Part shown: positions 48,472 through 57,415 of the stretch, in pieces | Layout of the letters: each line of letters begins with the position of its first letter | Numbering within the stretch: the first letter of the stretch is position 1 | From: Pseudomonadota bacterium | GTDB taxonomy: Bacteria; Pseudomonadota; Gammaproteobacteria; Xanthomonadales; Xanthomonadaceae | DNA length: 64,000 bases | Assembly (NCBI GenBank): GCA_963205495.1 | Contig: CAUJIN010000037.1 | Span: forward strand, 62,001-126,000 | Reading direction: 5' to 3' | Made by a program: the position numbers and the translations under genes | Notes under the pieces: model-generated | Seen by the model: the letters and a program-made list of their open reading frames with translations, nothing else | What the model was told of the DNA's origin: nothing | Databases searched by the model: none

Positions 48472-49821
48472 ATGTCTTTTGTTTCGCTTGGGCTCGAGCC
48501 CGCGATCACGCGTGCGCTCGATGCGCTCGGCTACACCACCCCCACACCGATCCAGGAGCGCGCCATTCCGCTCGTGCTGGAGGGCCGCGACCTGCTCGCC
48601 GGCGCGCAGACCGGCACCGGCAAGACCGCCGCGTTCTCGCTGCCGCTGATCCAGCGCCTGGCGGCCACGCCCGGTCGCCCGGTTTCGCGCACGCCGCGCG
48701 CGCTCATCCTCACGCCCACGCGCGAGCTGGCCCTGCAGGTGCATGACAACCTGCGCGAATACGCCCGCCACGCACGGGTGTCGAGCACGGTCATTTTCGG
48801 CGGCGTCGGCATGGGGCCACAGACCGACGCGCTGCGCCGCGGCGTGGACGTGCTGGTGGCCACGCCCGGTCGTCTGATCGACCACGTCGAGCAGCGCCAC
48901 CTGGATCTGTCTCGCATCGAGGTGCTGGTGCTGGACGAGGCCGACCGGATGCTCGACATGGGTTTCCTGCCGGCGATCCGCCGCATCCTCGCCATGCTGC
49001 CGACCCAGGGCCGCCAGACCCTGCTGTTCTCCGCCACCTTCGCGCAGGAGATCAAGGACATCGCGCACCGCTTCATGCGCGATCCGGCGGAGGTGCAGGT
49101 GACCCCGCAAAACAGCGTGGTGGCCACCATCGAGCACCGCGCCCACCCGGTGGACACGGATCGCAAGCGCGATCTCCTGCTGCATCTGATCGCCGCCGAC
49201 AGCCGCCGCCAGGCGCTGGTCTTCGCCCGCACCAAGCACGGCGCCAACCGTCTTTCCGAATGGCTGGAAAAGGCCGGCGTGCGCAGCGCGGCGATCCACG
49301 GCAACAAGTCGCAGAGCGCGCGGGTCAAGGCGCTGGACGGCTTCAAGGACGGCTCGGTCACCATCCTCGTGGCCACCGACATCGCCGCGCGCGGCATCGA
49401 CATCGACCAGCTCCCGCTGGTGGTGAACTTCGACCTTCCGACCCTGGCCGAGGACTACGTGCACCGCATCGGCCGCACCGGCCGCAACGGCAGCACGGGC
49501 GAAGCGATCTCGCTGGTGTCGCCGGAAGAAGGCCCGCTGCTGCGCGACATCCAGCGCCTGCTCAAGCAGGACATCACGCTGGTGGCGGTCGCAGGCTACG
49601 AGGCCTCCAGGGCGCTGCAGATGGATGCTTCCCTCAAGGCCGCGCGCCGCCCCGGACAAACCCAGGCCCAGCGCGGAGCGCGTCCGGGTGGAAAGCAGGG
49701 ATCGCAGCGTCCGGGCGGCAATCCCGCCTCGCGCCCTGCGCCAAAGCCTGCCCGCAGCGCAGGGCAGGGCGGCAAGGACCATCGCGGCCATAGCGGGCAG
49801 CGCGGACAGCGCGCGGTCTGA
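48472..49821 (+). CDS. rhlE: DEAD-box RNA helicase RhlE
   Basis: 449 aa. All DEAD-box motifs are present: Q motif PTPIQERAIP, motif I AQTGTGKT, PTRELALQ, TPGRLIDH, DEAD (VLDEADRMLDMGF), SAT (LFSATF), ATDIAARGIDI and HRIGRTGRNG. The basic, Gly/Gln/Pro-rich tail (about 385-449) is the RhlE type that binds RNA loosely. It remodels ribosome-assembly or decay RNAs. A clear AGGAG ribosome site precedes the ATG. Confidence 0.95.
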   Translation: MSFVSLGLEPAITRALDALGYTTPTPIQERAIPLVLEGRDLLAGAQTGTGKTAAFSLPLIQRLAATPGRPVSRTPRALILTPTRELALQVHDNLREYARHARVSSTVIFGGVGMGPQTDALRRGVDVLVATPGRLIDHVEQRHLDLSRIEVLVLDEADRMLDMGFLPAIRRILAMLPTQGRQTLLFSATFAQEIKDIAHRFMRDPAEVQVTPQNSVVATIEHRAHPVDTDRKRDLLLHLIAADSRRQALVFARTKHGANRLSEWLEKAGVRSAAIHGNKSQSARVKALDGFKDGSVTILVATDIAARGIDIDQLPLVVNFDLPTLAEDYVHRIGRTGRNGSTGEAISLVSPEEGPLLRDIQRLLKQDITLVAVAGYEASRALQMDASLKAARRPGQTQAQRGARPGGKQGSQRPGGNPASRPAPKPARSAGQGGKDHRGHSGQRGQRAV

Positions 49822-49969
49822 GGTTTGCGGCAGGCACGGCGCGCTGCCGTGGCTGCTGCCATGCGGAAGGCGTTTTGCGCGCACTGTCGGGAACCTTTCG
49901 TCACCGCGCTGAGGTTTTCCAGCGCGTTTCTGCGTACCGGACGGGCACCCCTGTACAGGAGTTGCCCCG

Positions 49970-51562
49970 ATGTTTCGCGCCCTTTTCGCCACCTGCCTGT
50001 TTTCCTGCCTCGCGCTTTCCGTGCCGCTCTGCCGTGCCGAGATCATGGTTGGGGGCATGGGAGCGCCGGAAGGCAGCACGCACCCGCTGAGCCAGTTCAC
50101 CAGCCTGGCGCAGGGCACGATGACGCCGTATCGCCAGATCGCAGGCCCGGGCATCCAGATACGCGAGCCGCTGTTCGGCACCTATGAGCCGAACCAACAG
50201 CTGATCTACATATCGGATTTCCGCGGGCAGGCCGTCCGGGTGTTTCCGGCGTTCGCCAGCGGCGACGTGGCACCGATTCGCGTGATCAATCCGCCACGAC
50301 TCGGACAGACCCGCGCCAATGCGCCTGTTTTCGCGCACAACGAACTGGGCGTGATCGCGTACAACTGCTGCATCGACACCTATCCGCTGGATGCCAGCGG
50401 CGATGCGGTGAGGAGCATCCGGGAAATCAATTGGGGTGGTGGCGGTGGGGGCAGCGGTCTGAACAATCCGAGCCACCTGTTCTACCTGCCGGCCAGCGAC
50501 GAATATGCCGTGCTTGATTCCGAGCCGGCGCCATCCTACGCCGCGCGCATCGTGTTCCACCATCGCCTCTCGAGCGGCAGCGTGCCGCCCTCCCGGATGA
50601 TCACCGGGCCGTCTGTCGCCAACGCGCGCGGCGTGGCCTACGATCCGTCCACGCGACGAATTTTCGTGCTGCAAATCACTCCGCAACCGCCACCTGCGGG
50701 CAACATCGGCCACATCAACGTGTTCGACGACCAAGCCAGCGGCGATGCCGCTCCGCTGCATTCGATCCACAGCGCCGATTTGCACGAAGAGCCTGGGCAT
50801 TACTTCGTCGGGCTGGGATTTGATTCCCATACCGGCCGCCTGATGATCAGCCGCACGCAGTACGGCAACCCGGCCAGCAATCGCATCTTGACGTTCAATG
50901 CTGCGGCCGTTGGCTCGACCTCTCCCGTCCAGGATCTGAGCGGCACGAACCTGAGTCCGTACAGCGTGGGCGTTCCTTTCGGCGTGCCGCTGTCGCCGCC
51001 CGGCCCCATGCCGCTGCTGGCCGTTGCCGAGCCCAGCGCGATTGCGTACGGCGACACCAGCGCGCTGTCTTCGCTGGGCGGGCAGGGAGTTGGTGCGGTG
51101 AGTTTCAGCGTCACCGCCGGACCCGGCGCGTGCGAGGTCAGCGGCAATACGCTGACCGCCATCGGTACCGGGGCCTGTACGGTCACGGCAACCAAGGCAC
51201 AGGCGTTTCCCTATCCCGAACAGGGCGCCAGCGTGAACCTGACCATCACGCCCGCGGCGCAGGCTCCCCTGACGGCATTCGCCTCGCCGAACACGCTGCC
51301 GGTCGGCAACACCAGCGCGCTCACGACCCAGGGCGGTTCGGGCACGGGTGCCGTGAGTTTCCTTGTTACGGACGGTTTCGGCTCCTGCGCCATCCAGGGC
51401 AACACTCTCGATGCGCTGGCACCCGGCAGTTGCATCTTGCGTGCGCTCAAGGCCGGAGATGACCACTACTACATCGCCGCGAGCCAGGAGGTCACGGTGA
51501 CGGTTGTGGCGGGAGAGGGTGTGTTTGAGGATGGCTTCGAGAACGCGCCTCCCGGATTGTGA
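49970..51562 (+). CDS. Secreted propeller plus Ig-like repeat protein with GFE tag
   Basis: 530 aa. Signal peptide MFRALFATCLFSCLALSVPLCRA. About residues 30-345 form a beta-propeller with phrases such as VRVFPAFASGDVAPIRVI and INVFDDQASGDAAPLHSI, the same GDVAPxRxI repeat as the second propeller of the 31955 gene. Two Ig-like repeats follow (ALSSLGGQGVGAVSFSV...CEVSGNTLTAIGTGACTVTATKA and a second copy), each with a cysteine pair. The end is GVFEDGFENAPPGL: the shared tag plus six residues. No enzyme motif; function unknown. Confidence 0.82.
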   Translation: MFRALFATCLFSCLALSVPLCRAEIMVGGMGAPEGSTHPLSQFTSLAQGTMTPYRQIAGPGIQIREPLFGTYEPNQQLIYISDFRGQAVRVFPAFASGDVAPIRVINPPRLGQTRANAPVFAHNELGVIAYNCCIDTYPLDASGDAVRSIREINWGGGGGGSGLNNPSHLFYLPASDEYAVLDSEPAPSYAARIVFHHRLSSGSVPPSRMITGPSVANARGVAYDPSTRRIFVLQITPQPPPAGNIGHINVFDDQASGDAAPLHSIHSADLHEEPGHYFVGLGFDSHTGRLMISRTQYGNPASNRILTFNAAAVGSTSPVQDLSGTNLSPYSVGVPFGVPLSPPGPMPLLAVAEPSAIAYGDTSALSSLGGQGVGAVSFSVTAGPGACEVSGNTLTAIGTGACTVTATKAQAFPYPEQGASVNLTITPAAQAPLTAFASPNTLPVGNTSALTTQGGSGTGAVSFLVTDGFGSCAIQGNTLDALAPGSCILRALKAGDDHYYIAASQEVTVTVVAGEGVFEDGFENAPPGL

Positions 51563-51697
51563 GGCTGTGGCGCGGTCACCCGGTGCGGGAACGGCGAAGA
51601 TTCGGCGGGTGCTGCCGCGAGTCGGATTCGGGGCGGTGATGAAGGGATTCCGCACGGATTTGCGTATCAGACCGCACGTCCAATCCGGAAGCCGCAC

Positions 51698-52804
51698 ATG
51701 TCTCGCCTGCCCCTGCTGATCTGCGTCCTGCTTTCTGCCGTTTATCCGGAACTGTCGGCTCGCGCCGCCACCATCCACTGCGTGACCGACGAGGCGCAGC
51801 TGCGCGCAGCCCTGGCGGCGCTCGGCGGCTTCGCCTCGGGCGACCATGAAATTCGCCTGGTCCGGCGCGTCTATTTCAATGGGACCCAGCAGTTCTCGAC
51901 CCTGCTTGGCACCAACGTCAACGATCTGCGCCTGAGCGGCGGCTGGGACTCGGGCTGCACCGCCCAGGTGCTCGATGCACGCGCCACGGCGATCGACGCG
52001 CAAGGACTTTCGGCGGTTCTTTCGATCGGACGCAACAGCGCGATCGTCGGTGCCACCCCCTTGATCTCGATATCGAACCTGACCTTGCGCAACGGCACGG
52101 CGGCGAACGCGCCGGTGGGCCTGCATGTCTACAACGGCTTCGGATCGATCGAAGTGGACGATGTGATCGTCCACGGCCATCGCGCGACGGCATCGAGTTA
52201 TCTGGGCGGAACCGCGATCACGCTGGATTCGACGCGCCACGACATCCGCCTGCGCAACGCGCTGGTCTACGACAACGAGGGCGTGTTCATCGCCGGCACC
52301 TGGGCACTGGTCGACGTCCTGTTCACCTCGATGGCGCTGAACCCGGATCGCCAGTTCGCCGTCACCAATACCACGATCGACGCCGGCACCGGCGCGCAGG
52401 ACTTCGCGCTGAGGCTGCAGAGCGATGGCCACTTCGACCTGTTCAACAACGTGATCCGCGGCGAAGCGCGTTTCGATATGACCATCACCGGCGCCGGCGC
52501 AGCCACCGCACCGCGCATCCGGCGGGTGTTCAACCACATGCCGATCCCCGTTTCCAACGGCGTTCCGGTGGTCGATCTGGAAACCGGCAACTCCACGGCC
52601 GATCCGCAGCTCGATCCCGCCAGCTTCGAACCCCTGCCCGGATCGCCCGTGGTCAACACCGGCCTGGGCAATCCGCCCGGCGGGCAGTCGACCACCGATG
52701 TCTACGGCCGCCCGCGCCTCGCCTTCACCTACATCGACCGCGGCGCGGTCGAGGCGCAGACCTATGTGCCCACGGTGCGGGTGTTCGGCGATGGTTTCGA
52801 ATGA
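51698..52804 (+). CDS. Secreted right-handed beta-helix protein with GFE tag
   Basis: 368 aa. Signal peptide MSRLPLLICVLLSAVYPELSARA. The body is a right-handed parallel beta-helix (ISISNLTLRNGTAAN, IEVDDVIVHGHRATA, IRLRNALVYDNEGVF), ending in a choice-of-anchor Q-like segment (DPQLDPASFEPLPGSPVVNTG ... DRGAVE). No pectate-lyase catalytic residues were recognised. The last residues are VRVFGDGFE, the cleanest form of the shared tag. A stem-loop lies directly after the stop. Confidence 0.82.
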   Translation: MSRLPLLICVLLSAVYPELSARAATIHCVTDEAQLRAALAALGGFASGDHEIRLVRRVYFNGTQQFSTLLGTNVNDLRLSGGWDSGCTAQVLDARATAIDAQGLSAVLSIGRNSAIVGATPLISISNLTLRNGTAANAPVGLHVYNGFGSIEVDDVIVHGHRATASSYLGGTAITLDSTRHDIRLRNALVYDNEGVFIAGTWALVDVLFTSMALNPDRQFAVTNTTIDAGTGAQDFALRLQSDGHFDLFNNVIRGEARFDMTITGAGAATAPRIRRVFNHMPIPVSNGVPVVDLETGNSTADPQLDPASFEPLPGSPVVNTGLGNPPGGQSTTDVYGRPRLAFTYIDRGAVEAQTYVPTVRVFGDGFE

Positions 52805-52805
52805 A

Positions 52806-52859
52806 CCGCCCGGGCGGGAGTGCATCGCCATTTTCCATTCATGGCTCCCGCGCGGGCGG
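52806..52859 (+). terminator. Stem-loop after the beta-helix gene
   Basis: CCGCCCGGGCGGGAG (52806-52820) pairs with CTCCCGCGCGGGCGG (52845-52859) with one mismatch and a 24-nt loop, one base after the stop. No T-run follows, so it may act as a weak terminator or mRNA stabiliser. Confidence 0.45.
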
Positions 52860-52936
52860 AACGCGCCGGGGGTTTTGCAAAGCGCCCGGAAGCTGGCAAC
52901 ATCGCAGGCCCGATCGCTGCCGCAAGGAATGGAAAA

Positions 52937-53353
52937 ATGGGACTGTTTTCTTCAATCATGGAAAAGCTGGGCATGGGCAGCGCCAAGGCGGCACCCGCGC
53001 CTGAGCCGGTTCCGGAAGTGATCTTCGTCGATCCTGCCGAGCTTCCGCCCTCGGCGGGCGCGCCGGTGCCCGAGGCACCCAAGGCGATTTCCGCGGTGGA
53101 CGTGGTGGGTTTGCTGGAGCAGAAGGCCGCCGCCAATCCGCAGAAGCTCAACTGGAAGACCTCCATCGTCGATCTGCTCAAGCTGCTCGACCTCGACAGC
53201 AGCTTCGGCGCGCGCAAGGAGATGGCCAAGGAGCTGGGCTGCCCGGAAAAACTCATGGACGATTCGGCCCAGATGAACGTGTGGCTGCACAAGGAAGTGC
53301 TCCGTCGCATCGCCGAGAACGGCGGCAACGTGCCGGCCAGCCTGCTGGACTGA
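52937..53353 (+). CDS. DUF3597 protein
   Basis: 138 aa from the ATG at 52937 (AAGGA upstream; earlier starts in the frame lack homology). N-terminus MGLFSSIMEKLGMG, a Pro/Glu-rich linker, then the DUF3597 core (LLEQKAAANPQKLNWKTSIVDLLKLLDLDSSFGARKEMAKELG, MNVWLHKEVLRRIAENGG). No signal peptide, so cytoplasmic. The function of the family is unknown. Confidence 0.88.
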   Translation: MGLFSSIMEKLGMGSAKAAPAPEPVPEVIFVDPAELPPSAGAPVPEAPKAISAVDVVGLLEQKAAANPQKLNWKTSIVDLLKLLDLDSSFGARKEMAKELGCPEKLMDDSAQMNVWLHKEVLRRIAENGGNVPASLLD

Positions 53354-53503
53354 CGCAACCGCCTCCCGCACGCCTGCGCCGGGCCTGCCACCGCGCCGGC
53401 GCGGCCCGTGCGGTTCCGGGTCTTCGCTGCGGGCGCGTGCCTCTGACAGGGGCGGCGCCCGCGCGCATTGCGCTGCGCGCGTCGCTGACTGGACCGCTGT
53501 CCC

Positions 53504-55327
53504 ATGCCCATCCGCCTGCTGCCCGACACGCTCGTGGACCAGATCGCCGCCGGCGAGGTGGTCGAGCGCCCCGCCTCTGCGGTCAAGGAGCTGGTCGAAA
53601 ACGCGCTCGACGCCGGCGCCACGCGCGTGGAAGTGGAGCTGGAAGAGGGCGGCGCGCGCCTGATCCGCATCCGCGACAACGGCGCGGGCATCGCGAAGGA
53701 CGAGCTGGCGCTGGCGCTGTCGCGCCACGCCACCAGCAAGATCGCTTCGCTGGAAGACCTGGAATCCGTGGCGACGATGGGCTTTCGCGGCGAAGCGCTG
53801 CCCTCGATCGCCTCGGTTTCGCAGTTCTCCATCACCTCGCGCCAGACCGGCGCCGAGCGCGCCTGGCGCATCGAGTGCGACGGCGGACGCATGGGCGAGC
53901 CGATGCCCGCGCAGCATCCGCAGGGCACCACGGTGGAGGCGCGCGAACTGTTCTACAACGTGCCGGCGCGGCGCCGCTTCCTGCGCGCCGAGCGCACCGA
54001 ATTCGGTCACATCGAAGAGCTGCTGCGCGCGCTGGCGCTGGCGCGCATGGACGTGGAGCTGCGCCTTTCGCACAACGGCAAGGCGGTGCGCGTCTGGCGG
54101 CCCTCGCACGAGGAAGCCGAGCGCCTGCGCCGTCTGGGGGAAACCCTGGGCGCGGAGTTTCCCGCGCAGAGCCTGTATCTGGACGAAGCGGCCGCAGGCT
54201 TTCGCCTGAGCGGCTGGGTCGGCCTGCCCACGGCGGCGCGCGCCCAGGCCGACCAGCAGTTCTTTTTCGTCAACCGGCGTCTGGTGCGCGACCGCACCGT
54301 CACCCACGCGGTGCGACAGGCCTACGCCGACGTGCTCTACCACGGGCGGCACCCGGCCTATGTGCTGTTTCTCGACATGGATCCCACGCGCGTGGACGTG
54401 AACGTGCACCCGGCCAAGAGCGAGGTGCGCTTCCGCGACCAGCGCCTTGTGCACGATTTCCTCTACCGCAGCCTGCACCGCGCGCTGGCCGCAACCCGCG
54501 CCGGCGAGGTGGGTTCCGAGCCGCTGCGGCTGCCGGAAGCCGCAGCGCAGGTGGCTTCCTCATCGCCCGGCCCGTCAACGCAGGGCTACGCCGCAGCCAC
54601 GCCGTTCGGTGCCTTTCAGACACCGCTGCGGCTCAACGTGCGCGACCAGGTCAGCGCGATGGCGGCGCTCTACGGCACGCCGCAGACACCGCGCGAGCCC
54701 GCCGCTGCCGCGCACGCGCCTACGCAGGCGGAAGCCGCGCACGAACACCCGCTGGGCTACGCGCTGGCGCAGCTCCACGGCATCTTCATCCTGGCCGAGA
54801 GCGCCGAGGGGCTGGTCGTGGTGGACATGCACGCCGCGCACGAGCGCATCAGCTACGAGCGCCTCAAGCGCGCGCAGGAAGGCGAGGGCATCCGCGCCCT
54901 GCCGCTGCTGGTGCCGATGGTGCTGGCGGTGAGCGAGCGCGAGGCGGCGGCGGCGGAAGAACACGCGAAGGCGCTGGCCGCGCTCGGCTTCGAGATCGAC
55001 CGCAGCGGCCCGCAGAACCTCACCGTGCGCGCCATTCCCGCGCTGCTGGAAGGCGTGGACACGCGCCAGCTCGCGCTGGACGTGATCGCCGACCTCATGG
55101 CCCACGGCAGCACGCGCCGGGTGCAGGAGGAACGCAACGCGCTGCTGGGCACGATGGCCTGCCACGCCTCGGTGCGCGCCAACCGCCGCCTGACCCTGCC
55201 GGAAATGAACGCGCTGCTGCGCGACATGGAGGCCACCGAGCGCTCGGGCCAGTGCAACCACGGCCGCCCGACCTGGGTGCTGCTCGACAAGACCCAGCTC
55301 GACCGATTGTTCCTGCGCGGGCGCTGA
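53504..55327 (+). CDS. mutL: DNA mismatch repair protein MutL (endonuclease type)
   Basis: 607 aa. GHKL ATPase motifs: [23 protein letters not shown] and [14 protein letters not shown]. The C-terminal dimerisation domain contains [12 protein letters not shown], fitting the DxHA(x)2E(x)4E metal endonuclease motif of MutL proteins in MutH-less bacteria such as Pseudomonas. CPC-like metal residues are replaced by CNHGRPTW near the end. It probably nicks the new strand itself. No miaA or hfq follows, unlike in E. coli. Confidence 0.96.
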   Translation: MPIRLLPDTLVDQIAAGEVVERPASAVKELVENALDAGATRVEVELEEGGARLIRIRDNGAGIAKDELALALSRHATSKIASLEDLESVATMGFRGEALPSIASVSQFSITSRQTGAERAWRIECDGGRMGEPMPAQHPQGTTVEARELFYNVPARRRFLRAERTEFGHIEELLRALALARMDVELRLSHNGKAVRVWRPSHEEAERLRRLGETLGAEFPAQSLYLDEAAAGFRLSGWVGLPTAARAQADQQFFFVNRRLVRDRTVTHAVRQAYADVLYHGRHPAYVLFLDMDPTRVDVNVHPAKSEVRFRDQRLVHDFLYRSLHRALAATRAGEVGSEPLRLPEAAAQVASSSPGPSTQGYAAATPFGAFQTPLRLNVRDQVSAMAALYGTPQTPREPAAAAHAPTQAEAAHEHPLGYALAQLHGIFILAESAEGLVVVDMHAAHERISYERLKRAQEGEGIRALPLLVPMVLAVSEREAAAAEEHAKALAALGFEIDRSGPQNLTVRAIPALLEGVDTRQLALDVIADLMAHGSTRRVQEERNALLGTMACHASVRANRRLTLPEMNALLRDMEATERSGQCNHGRPTWVLLDKTQLDRLFLRGR

Positions 55328-55411
55328 TCGAAGGCCGGCTCTGCGCGACCGGCCGGGTGCGCCGTGACGCCGCATAATGCGCCTGCGCGACGCCGATCCC
55401 TGGAGCTTCCC

Positions 55412-56344
55412 ATGAACCGCCTGCTGTTTTTTCTCCTGCTTTTTCCTCTGGCCGCCGCGGCAGGTGGGGCGGAGGACTACCTCGCCGAGATCGCACGCCA
55501 GCGCCAGGCGCGCGAGGAGGGGCTCCGGCAGCCGCTGGGCTGGCTGTCGCTGGTGGGGCTGCACTGGATCGAGCCGGGATCCCACCGCGTGGGTGCGGCC
55601 TCCGACAGCGACATCGTGCTGGCGGTCGGCCCGGAGCATCTGGGCGAGATTCGCTTGAGTGAGGGCGTCGTGACGCTGGTGCTCGCCCATGCGAAGGGCG
55701 TGGAGATCGACGGTGCGCCGGCCGCGGTTGGGGAGCTGGCGCTGCGTCCCGACAGCCGCGGTGAGCCGACCCAGGTCACCTTTGACGGAGGTGCCGCCGG
55801 CTTCAACCTGATCGAGCGCGACGGGCGCTTTGCGCTGCGGGTGCGCGATGCCAGGGCCCGCACCCGAACCGCGTTTGCGGGCCTGGACTACTTCGACACC
55901 GACCCCTCGTGGCGCATCGAGGCGCGCTTCGAGCAGCACCCGGAAGGTGCGACCATCGAGATCGCCAACGTCATCGGCCAGCTCAGCCCCGAGCCGAATC
56001 CGGGCGCGGTGGTGTTCGAACGCGAGGGCAAGACCTGCCGCATCGAGGCGCTGGCTAATCCCGACGGCAGCCTGTTCCTGATCTTCGCCGACCGCACCTC
56101 GGGCCGGGAAACCTATGGCGCGGGGCGCTTCCTCGACGCGCCCGCGCCGCGCGATGGCCGCGTGACCGTGGATTTCAACCTGGCCTACAACCCGCCCTGC
56201 GCCTTCAACGCGTTTTCGACCTGCCCGCTGCCGCCGCCGGAAAATCGGCTCAAGCTTGCGGTGCAGGCGGGAGAGAAGAAATACGCGGGGCCGCACCGAG
56301 ACGCCGCGAGCAGCGCAGATCCTGCCGGACCCGAAAACCGGTAA
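55412..56344 (+). CDS. Secreted DUF1684 protein
   Basis: 310 aa. A signal peptide (MNRLLFFLLLFPLAAAAGG) is followed by the DUF1684 fold: LGWLSLVGLHWIEPGSHRVG, YFDTDPSWRIEARF, LFLIFADRTSGRETYGAGRFL and FNLAYNPPCAFNAFSTCPLPPPENRL. The family has a split-barrel-like fold and no known substrate. The cysteine pair in PPCAFNAFSTCPLPPP is conserved. A CATAAT hexamer 36 bp upstream may be its -10. Confidence 0.9.
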   Translation: MNRLLFFLLLFPLAAAAGGAEDYLAEIARQRQAREEGLRQPLGWLSLVGLHWIEPGSHRVGAASDSDIVLAVGPEHLGEIRLSEGVVTLVLAHAKGVEIDGAPAAVGELALRPDSRGEPTQVTFDGGAAGFNLIERDGRFALRVRDARARTRTAFAGLDYFDTDPSWRIEARFEQHPEGATIEIANVIGQLSPEPNPGAVVFEREGKTCRIEALANPDGSLFLIFADRTSGRETYGAGRFLDAPAPRDGRVTVDFNLAYNPPCAFNAFSTCPLPPPENRLKLAVQAGEKKYAGPHRDAASSADPAGPENR

Positions 56345-56364
56345 ATGGACGCCCCCGCCCATAG

Positions 56365-56382
56365 AGCGCAGCTTGCTGCGCT
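56365..56382. terminator. Small hairpin between DUF1684 and M23 genes
   Basis: AGCGCAG-CTTG-CTGCGCT forms a 7-bp stem with a tetraloop in the 45-bp gap between two convergent genes. No T-run on either side. Confidence 0.35.
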
Positions 56383-56389
56383 GAGACGC

Positions 56390-57415
56390 TCAACGCGGCG
56401 GAAGGTCCAGCAGCTGGGGATCCAGCCGCACCTCGAACCACGTCAGCCCCCAGTGCAGGTGCGGGCCGGTGGCGCGCCCGGTGGCGCCGACGCGGCCGAT
56501 GATGTCGCCCTGTTCCACGCGCTGGCCCACCCGCACGTCCAGCTTCGAAAGGTGCAGGAAGTTGGAGCCGACGCCGTGGCCGTGGTCGATCAGCACGGTG
56601 CCGCCGGTGAGGTAGAGGTCCGGTTCGGCGAACGTAACGAGGCCGGCGGCGGGCGCCCTGATCGGTGTGCCCTGTGGAACGGCGATGTCGGCGCCCGAAT
56701 GCGGCGCGCCGGGCGTGCCGTTGTAGACGCGCTGGCGCCCGAACCGCCCGCTGATGCGCCCCTCGACGGGCCAGACGAAGCCGGCGAAAAGGTCCGGCCA
56801 GTCCTCGTCGCGCGTGCGCGCGGCGGCGACGGCGGCCTGCTCGCGGGCGATGCGCGCGGCGATTTCCGGCGGTGGATCGACGGTCTGCTGCGGTACGCCG
56901 CTGACCCGCTCGATCGGCCAGTCGCGCTTTTTCACTGCGACGTCGATGCGCTCGCGGCGGCCATCGGGGAAGGTCACATCCAGCCTTGCATCGCGCGCCT
57001 CGTCGCGGCCCACGCCGAAGGCGAAGCGCCCGTCGGACGACACCCGCAGCGGCTTGCCGTGCAGGCTCACGGTGCTGCCGGGGCGGGTTTGCCCGAAGAC
57101 CAGACTTCCTTGTTGTACCGATTGGGGCAGGGCAGTGGCGGACGAAGAGCCCCCCTCACCCAACCCTCTCCCCCGAGCGTGCTCGGGGGAGAGGGCTATC
57201 GAGGTTGCGGCAAACGTGACGCCCTTCGCTCCCTCTCCCCCACGCTCGCGTGGGGGAGAGGGTTGGGGGGAGGGGGCAAGCTCGATGCGCGGGGTTGATG
57301 CGATCCCGACAGCGGCTGCGATGGCTGGCGACTCAAACGTCGATGCCGCTGCGATACCCGTCAGCGGAATCACGCCCGCGAGCATCGCGAGCAGCCGGCG
57401 AAACGCTCCGCTCAC
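56390..57415 (-). CDS. M23 family peptidoglycan endopeptidase with repeat insertion
   Basis: 341 aa. The GTG at 57415 overlaps the dihydroorotase stop (GTGA). A signal peptide lies in the first about 30 residues. Residues about 47-89 are encoded by a REP/MITE-like repeat and read as low-complexity Pro/Arg/Gly (SPQPSPPRERG). Then comes a Ig-like stretch (GSTVSLHGKPLRVSSDGRFAFGVG) and the LytM/M23 domain with the zinc motif HSGADIAVP (HxxxD) and HLHWG. All catalytic residues remain, so the enzyme is probably active despite the insertion. It cuts cell-wall cross-bridges or activates amidases. Confidence 0.9.
   Translation of the reverse strand: MSGAFRRLLAMLAGVIPLTGIAAASTFESPAIAAAVGIASTPRIELAPSPQPSPPRERGGEGAKGVTFAATSIALSPEHARGRGLGEGGSSSATALPQSVQQGSLVFGQTRPGSTVSLHGKPLRVSSDGRFAFGVGRDEARDARLDVTFPDGRRERIDVAVKKRDWPIERVSGVPQQTVDPPPEIAARIAREQAAVAAARTRDEDWPDLFAGFVWPVEGRISGRFGRQRVYNGTPGAPHSGADIAVPQGTPIRAPAAGLVTFAEPDLYLTGGTVLIDHGHGVGSNFLHLSKLDVRVGQRVEQGDIIGRVGATGRATGPHLHWGLTWFEVRLDPQLLDLPPR
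57149..57277. repeat. 129-bp REP/MITE-like element inside the M23 gene
   Basis: The ends are 26-bp inverted repeats (57149-57174 and 57252-57277) identical at 23 positions. Each continues into a perfect 15-bp hairpin: CCCTCTCCCCCGAGC with its complement (57164-57195, GT loop) and CCCTCTCCCCCACGC with its complement (57231-57262, TC loop). This CCCTCACCC-AACCCTCTCCC repeat type is scattered through many proteobacterial genomes and is often mis-translated. The length is 43 codons, so the host frame is kept. No target duplication was identified. Confidence 0.85.

Noticed and set aside
57164..57262. Pair of rho-independent terminators
   Set aside because: Perfect hairpins, but without T-runs and inside an open coding frame; better explained as a REP/MITE-like repeat.
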